64,000 nt of DNA from Telmatactis stephensoni (lineage: Eukaryota > Cnidaria > Anthozoa > Actiniaria > Isophelliidae): NCBI GenBank assembly GCA_029948255.1, contig JALIZF010001726.1:372001-436000 (forward strand), read 5' to 3'. Under the pieces are notes generated by a model. The model was not told the origin of the DNA, made no database searches, and worked only from the letters and a program-made list of their open reading frames with translations. This document shows, piece after piece, positions 18,905 through 29,161 of this stretch (its first letter is position 1; every line of letters begins with the position of its first letter). The position numbers and the translations under genes were made by a program.

Positions 18905-19635
18905 AAGAAACGAACATTTCTCGTTGGTGGAAGGAAGTTAAAGGTCTGAGTGGTATGAGTGACTCCTGTGAATGGTGGTACCAAATGTTGGGGGATGTTC
19001 ATCCCTCTGTACAGTCACTTTGCGAAAGCTTCAATGAATTCCTGTATGGCTTGACTTCCAATTTCACCCCACTTGTAAGGCGAAACCCAAGTCTGGACCC
19101 AGTCCCTAATGATCTTCTTGTTTCTCCTTGGACTGCTTATAATTCAATGCGCTGCATAAAAGTTAAAAAGTCGTCAGGACCAGACCCTATCCCTAACGTG
19201 GTGTGGAAATTGTTCGCTCTTGAACTGTCTCCAGTTATCAGTGATTTGTATAATGCATCGGTCACTGAAGGATGGTTTTATACCGACAGAGTTAAAGGAG
19301 TCCATTGTCCACCCAGTGCCCAAGTGCTCTCCTAAATCTGTTGAAGACGACCTGAGGCCAATAACTCTCACCTCTCAATTAGCTAAAGTATTTGAAGGGT
19401 TTACACTTATAGTTCTCTCTATAAGCAAGTCCAGAATAAATTAGATCATAAGCAATTCTCTGTCAGTGGAAAAGGTACTGTACAAGCCCTAGTTTATCTT
19501 TTACATACTATCCTTGAATCCTTGGATAGAGGGGAAAATTACGTTCGTATCTTTTTTGCCGACTTTTCTAAAGGGTTTGATCTCGTAGACCATAATGCAG
19601 TGATTTCTGAACTTGAACTGATGGGTGTTAATCAT

Positions 19636-19731
19636 TATATATCATAATAATAAATAATAATAATAAACATTTATATAGCGCCTATCCAAAATCTGCTCTA
19701 GGCGCTTTACAAAAACATATAACATGCATGG
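19636..19731. repeat. Short dispersed repeat inserted in LINE
   Basis: An AATAATAATAA run is followed by ATTTATATAGCGCCTATCC and CTAGGCGCTTTACAAA. It interrupts the LINE reverse transcriptase between ISELELMGVN and HRIISWIAAF. Related GCGCTATATAAATGAATAA is seen near 33768. Confidence 0.5.
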
Positions 19732-20815
19732 TAGACTGTGAGCATCGGATCATAAGTTGGATAGCAGCATTTCTCACCTCTAGGCCTCAGAAAGTAAAGA
19801 TTGGTGAGTCTCTATCAACTCCAGTTTTTCCACATGGTGGTATTCCCCAGGGTACCAAGCTTGCCCCACTTCTGTTTGCTGTGATGGTCAATAGACTGGT
19901 GAGCGACTGGCCGTACAGAATTAAGTACGTTGATGACACTACCGTGTATGAAGTCATCCCCAGGTGCTCACCAAGCTATCTACCATGCATAGCAAATGAC
20001 ATTTATCATTTTGCTAGTGAGCGAGGCATGCGCCTCAATCCCAAGAAGTGTCGCGAACTTATTGTAAATTTTCTGCAGTATCAGCCTACCTTCAATTAAT
20101 CAACTTCAACTAATGGGTTCGGTGGTTAAGCGTGTAAATAGCTATAAGATCTTAGGAGTAAATATAAAAAATGATCTTACATGGAATGTACATGTTAATT
20201 ATGTATTCAAAAAGGCTAACAAGCGCTTTAATTGTACGCTCTCCGGTTACTTAAGAAGTCTGGTGTTGCATCTGACGACCTTGTCTCGATATACTGCGCT
20301 TTGATTAGGTCCGTGTTAGAGTATGCCTCCCCTGTTTGGGCAGCGCTACCTGATTATCAAAGAAATATCATTGAATCTGTACAGAAAAAGGCTTTGCGTA
20401 TAATTTTTCCAGGTCTAAGTTACCGTAATGCCTTACAGGCTGCTGGGCTTCTGGACCTCACCACTCGGAGAGTTAAGGCGTGTAGGAAGTTTCTAAGTGA
20501 ATCCCAGGAACCTGTCAGGTCATTAATCAGTAAACACACAGTACACCCTCACGGGTATAATCTTAGATTTGAGTCCTCCAGATTCCATTGTCCTATGCCA
20601 AAAACCAATCGCTTCAGTGAGTTTGTCACTATTAAATATCAGTAATTTAATTAATAAAATATCATTATATTATTTATTATGTAGGACCAATATGTATATT
20701 AGTTGTATGAGAAGTATTGTCATTCGTGATTATTGTATGGTATTAATGTATTGACCCCTTTGCTGTAATCCAGTTCATACTGCAAAAGCAATTGAATAAA
20801 CACATATCTATCTAT

Positions 20816-22592
20816 CTAAGAAGGAAGGAGGGGTATAAATGACGACTATGACATGAATGAATGAATGAATGAATGATACTCGATATAAAAATTGATTTCA
20901 GCCATCTTTGTTTACCGTCGCTATGGCAACACAAATCGAAGTGAAATAGACAAAAATATAAACTTTGATTTAAGTTCAATAACTAGTGTAAAAACCATTT
21001 TGATTGGTCAAGAGTAAGTTGCTCAATTCGTGGAATGAAAAACGGAAGCGTGGTCAATAAAAACTGTATCGAGCCACCTTAATTAATATAAGCGTTAGTT
21101 TTATTGACCAAAGAATTCTCAGCTGCATCTGGAGGCACTTAAAGTGGTCTTAAGGTGCGCTGCACCTATTTATTTGGCTGACAGGTCTAATTTTCAGTCG
21201 CATCTTTCAACATCATAATCTTTCTCGATTTCTAGGATTTCAGGAATATACTGAATCCTCGTCGGATTGCATAGAACTAAAAAGGTTTTACGAATTGAGT
21301 AGCATTTATAGACATATCGCCGATCTTACAAAATGTTATTTTGAGAGAAAACGCCTATAATTTCGAAACACCGATATCGATTTTTGTCGTGTTACACGGA
21401 CCCTTTTCATAATACTGCTATTCTATGTTTTACTGCGAATTCAAAACGCTTGTATCGCGAACGCTTATATACTGTGAAATTTAGGTTGCAAAAAATTCCT
21501 TCCGGGTTTAGACCGTCCTCGAAGACTCAGGGCGTCAGGGAGGGGGAAGGGGAGCGGAGGGGAAAGGAAAGAGGGGAAAAGGGCACCCTGGGCTTTTGGA
21601 TGACTACCCCTAACTTGTCTTTAACGGCCAAAATTAATCTAACGTAAAAGTTCAAATGACAAAATACCTGGACCAAATTAATTATCGCAAGATGACGCAA
21701 TGAGATAATGAGATTTTTAAATCTCAAAAAATACAGTTGCTGTCAGAAAAAAGGCATTTTTCGACCATGATGCTTTACGTGCGTAGCGATTGTGATACGT
21801 TAGCAATGAAAACTTCAAACGATGACTTGTCTCTAATTACTACTTTTTCCTTCGCAATGACCGTTTCCATGTCGCGCGGTAACGAGAAATACTATCTATC
21901 GCCTGCTTCTTAACAGAGCAAGACAGTTTCTATTGTTTAGGAGGTGCTGCAGTGCGTGGGGTCAACTTGTTTACTGGTAACTTTAGATGATTCTAATCTA
22001 ATCGCACAAACGCTTCTGATTGTAAATTAAATTATAATCAGGCCAATCTGCACTTGGATTAATTTTGGCCGTTAAGTTAGGGGTAGTCAATAGCCCAGGG
22101 CGTCCTTTTCCCCTCTTTCCTTTCCCCTACGCTCCACTTCCCCATCCCTGACGCCCTGGGTCTCCTCTCTTCCCCCTCCCCTCTCCCACCTACTCCCCTT
22201 ACGCCGCTACGCAGGCTACAGCGACAGCTAACGTTTCTAACAAGGCATTTCATTGGCTGATACAAAACAATGATCTAAAACAATCTCTGTTCTATATGAT
22301 ATACCACAATGCCAAGCAGTCTTCATTTTTCAACATGGCGGGGCTTCCGGTTGACAGTTTTTTCGCCTTTTTCACAACTTCAACGGCACAAAACCCTCCA
22401 TTATTGCACGCGACCGGGGGCGTGGGCGTGTCAATAACTGTTTTCTAAAAGGAACGACGAGCATCCACCCCTAGCTTTCCAATCGGAGTCCTCCCTCCCC
22501 CTCAGGGATGAATTCAAAGCCTAAAGTAACAGAGACATTCCCTCCCTCCTGCCCTCGCAGCAAACCTTGAGGTCAATCCGTTGTGGATACCG
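20816..22592. other. Gene-free region with inverted repeat
   Basis: No exon was recognised. It contains a GAATGAAT microsatellite near 20855 and the inverted pair 21521-21655 against 22045-22170 (GGCGTCAGGGAGGGGGAAGG, and TAACGGCCAAAATTAATC). The G-rich and C-rich ORFs here come from the low-complexity sequence. Confidence 0.5.
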
Positions 22593-22781
22593 AACAAACA
22601 AACAAACAAACAAACAAACAAACAAACAAACAAACAAACAAACAAACAAACAAACAAACAAACAAACAAACAAACAAACAAACAAACAAACAAACAAACA
22701 AACAAACAAACAAACAAACAAAAAACAAAAAACAAACAAACAAACAAACAAACAAACAAAAACAAACAAACAAACAAACAA
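22593..22781. repeat. (AAAC)n microsatellite
   Basis: About 190 bp of ACAA/CAAA tetranucleotide, with a few longer A runs near 22722-22735. It creates long artificial frames on both strands (TNKQ and FVCL repeats), none of which is a gene. Confidence 0.97.
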
Positions 22782-22845
22782 GACCCTGGGAACGAGGTTG
22801 GTTCAGTGGTTATAAAAAAAGATCTCCATCAACGATGTATCTTAC

Positions 22846-23090
22846 CATTGATAACATATAATTAAAGACCATTTTCGTACTTTTGAGGTGCGAAGAAGAT
22901 CCACTGGAGTGTACTTTTTGTCTTGTTTCTTTCTTCTTCTCTTGTTTAAGTCTCACCTCTTCCAAAAGATTGCGCATTTGTTCCACATTGATAGGCTTAT
23001 TGTCTTTTCCTCCATATTTTTTGACCGCGTCTAGAGCTTCGTCTATACGGTTATGAGCGATGAGCCGATCGAAGGGATTCTGGTATCCAC
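22846..23090 (-). CDS. Orphan exon of unidentified minus-strand gene
   Basis: On the minus strand a frame of 81 codons is bounded by an acceptor (TTACTTAAG before GTGGATACC, 23090) and a donor (CAATG before GTAAGA, 22846). The peptide reads GYQNPFDRLIAHNRIDEALD, then KKYGGKDNKPINVEQMRNLL, then a Lys/Glu-rich helix. I do not recognise the family. A possible start exon, with ATG near 23918 (MACPAKKKENESL), lies upstream and would be head-to-head with the C16orf87 gene, but its phase does not join directly, so a middle exon would be needed. The last part could instead end at an earlier donor. It is supported only by coding appearance and splice signals. Confidence 0.45.
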
Positions 23091-23698
23091 CTTAAGTAAA
23101 AATTATTCCCGTAGGTTTTAGGAGTGTCATGATTCATGTTTATTCGACATCTGAAATTCCACTCGAACGCGTATACAACTGAAATGGAAATCGGATATGA
23201 AACAGCTTTTGTATTTTCTTAGTTTGCTCCACTGAGTGAGAATGGGTGTAATTTTTTTTGGAAATTAAACCACATGAACAATATACAAACTTATGTTAAA
23301 GAAAATCTTTGGGCGTAATAGTATGTATATAGATATCGAACAAAATTATGACTAGTGATTGATATACATGCGGTTAAAGCTGCTATGACGGCGATTTTTT
23401 TTCTAAAAATGACTTATTTATTAAGTTATAACTAGAACAGTTTAAAATATTACAAGTTGCGGACTTCTTATTTCTGAATTATGAACGTTTTAAATGTTCT
23501 AATTTGATGACAAAGGAGGCATCATTTCTAGCCACCAATATTTGCCCTAGTGGACCCTAGTGCCCTTTGGCTCAGTAGCCCCCAGAAATTGGATACTAGT
23601 AGCTGATGTCTAATTTGATATTGCATGCAAAGAGCTGAAAAATTTCGTAGATTACTTATATAAAATAAGCTGTTTTATGTTTTGAATTCAGTTTCTAC

Positions 23699-23730
23699 AA
23701 GAGAGCATAAATACTTATTTATGCTCTCTT
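23699..23730. repeat. Perfect 14-bp palindrome with 4-nt loop
   Basis: AAGAGAGCATAAAT, loop ACTT, then ATTTATGCTCTCTT. The same 14-mer reappears near 29234, so it may be the tip of a dispersed element. Confidence 0.7.
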
Positions 23731-23960
23731 ATAAGCTTGGTTTCTATAAATTTTTTTCAAACCTGTATGCCGTCCCGCGCAATCCCGCGCACATCCCGCA
23801 TGTTCTTGGTATTGGTACCAGTCTCTCGCGTCTTTAATATAGCGTCTTCGCGAATCACGCTACAAGTAAGAAGGCAGCATTACAAGGCTTTCATTTTCTT
23901 TCTTTTTGGCTGGACAAGCCATACTTAAAGCCCAGAAGTCTTTTGTACATCCACTTGAAT

Positions 23961-26918
23961 ATGGTTGTAAAGAAATGTCCTGACTGCGACCAAACTGTAA
24001 GTTTATCTTGCTCGCTGCAGTTCAAGCTGGTTCAGTGACAAGTTGGAAATATTTAGGCTCAAAACTAACACGAGAAAAATCAAATGTTCAGCTCTTTTTT
24101 CATACATAAGTCTTAATGAACTTTTGATTAGATAGTAGTAACATTTAGATAATATTGAATTTAAAAGGGTAATTTATTTTTTTGCATGCTGAGACAACTG
24201 GTTTTATACCGAACTGAATATTTGCACATCACAATATCCACGCACGTTAATTTCACGTTTTATCGATATTGTATTTTTATGGCTTCTGTTTATTTAAAAA
24301 CCTTCCGCTTTAATTTACAATTTATATTTTTAGGTATGAAATATTGAGTAACATTGTGATACAAAATTTATAGACATTAAAATGCTTCTAAAATATACTA
24401 GAAATTTAATTTATGGAGAAAAAATAGAACAGTAAAAAATTAAAAAATATAAATTTTATTCTAAGTTTAAAATTATTTTTAATAGTTTATATTTTATATA
24501 TTATATATTTATTGAAATTGCACAGGAATATAATCATACAAAATAAAATTTTTAAATAAATGTAACTAAATGCATTCTAGGTATTTATTATTAATTGCAT
24601 TAAATGAAATCTGTTACTTTGGTGCATTTTATCCTTTTTAATAATTTATCATTAAAAATTCTTTCCTTAGACAGTTGCTATTAGTAACCCCACATTTCAC
24701 TTGATAACAATTACATATCTATAATTTTTGAGAAACTATATTTTACTGTCTATTTCAGCTTCCTGTAGCTTGCAAGTCTTGTCATTGTGGACATGTCTTT
24801 ATAAGTAAAAAACAACTTAATGTACCACAGCAAGACAAGGCAGATACAGGTACAATAGAAATTATAATTAGAAAAAAAGTGGTTTATCTTCCTCATTACC
24901 AGATCAAATTTATCTATTTTGGGAATATTCTGTTATTATTTTTAAGGTGTTGTGTGCTTCATAGTTACTCTGCAGGAATTGTTGCAGAAGTAGAATTTGA
25001 TCCTAAACCTGGAACTCTTGCACACAATATATTTCATGCAATATTTGCAGGGGTAAACACAGTGTAAAACTGTGTTTTGTACAGTGGTGGGAAATATTTC
25101 AGGAAGTGTTGCATCAAGAGAGAGAGAGAGAGTTCACTGAAGAAACTTTGTCATCTGTGATAATTTCTGGACACAAGAAATTCAGTTGACTTCAAAAAAT
25201 TTAATAACCTAATTTCACATATATTTAGTTGATGGAAACCATCGTGACCAGAGACTCCGCCCAGAAGTCCCAAAACTAGAAAACAAGGACTTTGATTATA
25301 ACTATGGAATCAAGGTGGAGAGAGAGCAAGAACCAGAAATAAAGCACGAAAAGTTGATTCCTAAACTAGTATCTGAATCTGCTTTACCAGAAAGTACACA
25401 GCATATTGTCCAAGTGGTCAGAACCTATCCTACTGTAGTTACTACACATACACCACATATGATACCTGATCAGGTGAGAGATTGTAATACTCAAGGAATG
25501 TATAAGTTCTAACATGAATTTATACCCCTGTGAGTATAAGGTCAAGTTGTTAAATTATATATATTAATACATCTATTATTTGAGCGTCATGAAGGCTTAT
25601 TTGTTCATTTGTCATGCTAAAACTATTAGTAAGTTGATCAATCAATAATCAATCAGTCAATTTTACAATTATGAAATCAATCAAGTTATTAATCAATCAA
25701 TCATTCAATCAATCAATCAATCAATCAATCAGTTTGTCTGTTATAAATCAATCAATCAATCAATCAACCAGTCAGTTTGTCTGTTAATCAATCAATTAAC
25801 AATCAATCAGTCCGTGAGTCTGTTGATTAATCAATCAATCAATCAATCCTGTCATCACTTGATCTGTTTTTCTAAAATACTTTTAAATTGCCAAACCAGT
25901 CCTCTAGTTTATCTGATGGATACAATATTTCCAAGCGTAAACGAGGTCGACCCAAGGGTTCCAAGAACAAACCTAAACCACTCTTACCACCTAGTGTGGA
26001 TGAGCCACAGTCTTCAACTCATGATGACTCGCAATCAAATGGACAGGTAATGTTATTATAACCTAATTTAAAAGTTTTGTTTTGGTCTATAATCCTTGCC
26101 CAAATTAGTTGGTGTAATGTGAAATTTATGGATTTTTTGTACATCATACTCTTTGTTACCATATTATTGGACCCCTCTCCCTCCGTACAATGTTACTAGT
26201 AGGTGTTAGGGTTTTCACAATGGCTGTGGGGGAGCCAATATTATTTACCATTCACTGCTCACATGCATCCCAACAAAATCTTGCCAACATTAATTATATC
26301 AATAATAAATAATTGTAGTCTCAGTATTAACATGGTGATTCAATCTATAAGTTGGTATCTAATACACTTTTCACCAACTGTTGCACTCCTTTGGTGGCAT
26401 CTTACTTAATTCTCTTCAATTTGGGCTTCCTGTGTTTTCTTGTTTTAAGCCCCTCATGGTCAGTGTAATTGGGCTTCCTGTGATTTCTTGTCTTCAGCCC
26501 CTCATGGTCAATGTAGCAATTTTCCAAAGGAAACCCAAAGAGGCTGGAATCCATTGATTATCAATGAAAACAAAACACTTGCTTATCATAAATTGCAATT
26601 TTAAGACAAAATGTAGGGCTGAGATCAATTTCTTGGTTTCTCTTGCAGAATACAGAGTCAGGAGATCCATCCAAGCGAAAAAGAGGTCGTCCAAAGGGAT
26701 CTAAAAACAAACCCAAAGATCCATCACTCCTTAAAACCAAATCAGGCAGCAGTAAAGACGGTTATAATTCAGATCAACAAGATGCCAGTGATTACTATCA
26801 AGAACCTTATATAGATACAGTGCCCCATGTGTCTAAGGAGAAAGCCATATCCTATTCAATAGTTTTGTCTGATATCAACCAAAAAATGATGAAACAGTCC
26901 TCAATGAACTTTGTATGA
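23961..26918 (+). CDS. C16orf87: C16orf87 / UPF0547 family protein with two AT-hook exons
   Basis: Exons 23961-23996, 24759-24849, 25229-25473, 25900-26046 and 26649-26918 (TGA) give 262 residues, all phases matching. The N-terminus is a short zinc-ribbon-like motif (MVVKKCPDCDQT, then LPVACKSCHCGHVFISKKQL), the hallmark of the family. The C-terminus KEKAISYSIVLSDINQKMMK matches the conserved tail of vertebrate C16orf87. The human protein is about 154 residues, so this one is longer. Its extra length comes from a linker exon (25229-25473) and two exons that each encode the AT-hook-like KRKRGRPKGSKNKPK, which suggests exon duplication and a DNA-binding role. C16orf87 has been reported with MIER-HDAC complexes, so a nuclear job is likely but inferred. 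Confidence 0.88.
25640..25850. repeat. (AATC)n microsatellite in C16orf87 intron
   Basis: Interrupted AATC/ATCA tetranucleotide runs with interspersed AGTTTGTCTGTT segments. They lie wholly inside the intron between the exons ending 25473 and starting 25900. Confidence 0.85.
26095..26265 (-). repeat. Dispersed repeat, copy in C16orf87 intron
   Basis: In reverse complement it reads TTGGCTCCCCCAC, then TAACATTGTACGGAGGGAG, TCCAATAATATGG and ATGTACAAAAAATCC. The same order is found forward at 33017-33200. Confidence 0.65.
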
Positions 26919-29161
26919 AAATAATAACTGGAGGGGAGTCTGTGAAAATGGTATGTGAATTTTTTTCAAATTTTCTTCCACTAGTCTATTGTGGAATTCT
27001 TTGTGTCCAAATTTCAGTGTCTGGAGATTTATTTAAAAAAATACAAAGATCAAGTAGGAATACAAGACTTTTTCTCTTTTTGACTAATTTGGACAATGTT
27101 GTTGATTTTGTTAGTAATCCAAAAGTCAAAAAGAGTAAAATTTCATTTGTTAGTGGTCTGTTGTCTCACATTACAAACCTACTTCTAGAGAAGCACCTTT
27201 TCAGGCATTCTTGAGGTTTATCGCAGATGTCAACAGAGAGAATGGTGACCTGCTCTTTTTGCGTCTGGCATTGCATTTCATTCCAGTAAGTCTTTTCACG
27301 TTTGCTGTGAATGAGAAAATTCACGCTTATGTTTATTAGTGCCAAATTCACAACACCTAACATAAAGAAAACAGGTTCTTTCTGCCATGTGCCATTCTCC
27401 ATCTATGTGAAGCTTATGCTTTCTATTAAAGGACATAGAGAGGTCTATTGTGGACTAGTTGAAAAAAACTTGAAAAAATCCTTGTTTTCACTATCAAGCC
27501 TACATTTTGATATAACTTTTTGTGACATTCACAATTATATACATTTCTGTGAAATATCTGTTAAAAGCCAAACTGATGAGGTAATAATGCAAAACATTGA
27601 TTATTCATAACAGATTTCCTCTATAAATATATTAAGTCAAACCCTTTTTCAATCCTCTCAACTGAAGGTTTTCTTGTAATATTTTTATAAAACTTGTATA
27701 TACATAAACAAATCTAAAACTTACTTACTCTACTGGGCAAAGATATCCTTGTTATGCCATTATCAATCATCCTTGAGGGCCCTGAGCTTCTAGAGGGGGA
27801 CACTGGAGGGGGAAATGGGAGGGGTAGACTTAGGATACGCTTGTGGGTGTGGTAGGGTGTCATGGTAGATAGGGTTTAGTTTACATACATTTTCAGTATA
27901 ACTAGGTCATGTATCAATGGGTGTGGTACTATATTTTGTCGCTCAATTTTTTTGTTGTACTTTCTTGACAAATTAATATAAATTTTATAATAAATTTTTG
28001 CAGCTTTTATTAAATATGTCCCAATACATTTGTAATTACCCCTATACATAATTTGCTAAATATAATAAAATAATATTATTAATTTTGCTAATATCCTAGT
28101 CATTATTGTCTGATATTTTAATTATAAATTATTTTGGTACAAGGTGAACTTTGAAAAACATCCTATATGCAAAGGTTTGGACCGCAGGTAACCTTAGGTA
28201 CATATACCATATAAATAGTTTATGTCAAGAAAGATTATCTTGGGGGTTTTCTGTGCTGTGATGATATTGCCCATATTGCATTCCAGTCCAAAACTGGTAA
28301 TTTCTAGTTTACCTGTTCTGTGATTTCTAAATTGCTTTCTGATGAGCTATCAGTTTTATATAATACACTATTGGGTTTGAGCTCAAACACTAAAACCATG
28401 AAACAACTTAGCAACTAATCAGTGCTAAATAAGTAACTATTTCATGCTTTTAGTGTTTGATCTCTATTACGGGCGCTCTGATTGGTCGAGAACTGTGTGA
28501 TTACACCACACATAGATGACGTCATTTAATCTGATTGGTTGAAATGAGTCAATGGACATATAAGATAGATTCAATTTCTCCGTGCCTCTGTACTCAAAAC
28601 GTACGGAAAGATCGAATCTATTTGTTAAGAAACTTGCTACTTTATGGCGATCCTCCTTGAACTGCGGAGTGGGGAATTTGTTTTTGTTTTCTAGGCAGGA
28701 AGAAAATCCTATACTTTTAGATTAGAAACAGCTTCTATAAAACAAACTTTGTCCTGATTAGAAACTTTTGCAAAAGATGTGTAGAATCCCTAGAAATAAC
28801 AAGGAAAGTTTACATGTAAGTAATTCAGCGGCGAGACGTAATGAACGTTGTTGACAAATAGAGTAGATTTCGTATGACTGTGAAAACGGCACGGTCATAG
28901 AACAGTTACTGCAGGAATTTCGAATGTTTTTGTAGACTTTGCGGCAGTGACACCGGGCCATAGTACGGCGTGGTCTGTTTCAAACTCATACAAAATCTAC
29001 CTAACAAAGAGAACAGTTTTTTTTCACGTGCTCCGTTCAGTAATACAACAAGACGAAAGCACGAAAGAAGTGCAGGGAGAGTGCGCTCCACACTCCTCTC
29101 CAGCACTTCCTAAGTGTACTAAATGGTTATATGTTCAAGGAAAAAAGTTCGATTTTCCTAG
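26919..29161. other. Mostly unannotated region between genes
   Basis: No convincing gene. An 81-bp open segment on the plus strand (27205-27285) is flanked by TTTTCAG and GTAAGT and encodes AFLRFIADVNRENGDLLFLR and seven further residues, but has no neighbouring exon. A foldback lies at 28383-28462 (CAAACACTAAAACCATGAAA against its inverted copy) and a TIR element at 28861-29001. Confidence 0.4.
28861..29001. mobile_element. TA-flanked palindromic MITE, copy 3
   Basis: The ends GAGTAGATTTCGTATGACTG and, inverted, GGTAGATTTTGTATGAGTTT are flanked by TA on both sides (28859-28860, 29002-29003). The internal GAATTTCGAATGTTTTT core is shared with copies 1 and 2. Confidence 0.75.

Larger units (their letters stand above)
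17340..20815 (+). mobile_element. Degraded CR1/L2-type LINE
   Basis: A non-LTR retrotransposon. The endonuclease half is open from 17897 to 18904, with motifs ICLTETWLSDS, VIVTGDFNP and GRSDHFAAL. Reverse transcriptase pieces follow in shifted frames: SSGPDPIPN (near 19170), DDLRPITLT (near 19345), ADFSKGFDLVDH (near 19560), GGIPQGTKLAPLLF (near 19840), YVDDTTVYE (near 19926) and ALRIIFPGLSYRNAL (near 20390). A foreign fragment splits it at about 19636-19731. It ends in an ATCT microsatellite near 20806. Three diverged 146-bp units precede the ORF. It cannot move on its own. Confidence 0.85.

Noticed and set aside
22514..22865. Long FVCL and TNKQ repeat proteins on both strands
   Set aside because: Translations of the AAAC microsatellite in several frames.
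26915..27402. Frames on both strands around 27000-27400 as a last exon of the ML gene
   Set aside because: The minus-strand acceptor is good, but the peptide (VKRLTGMKCNARRKK) does not resemble an ML C-terminus and lies far from the gene.
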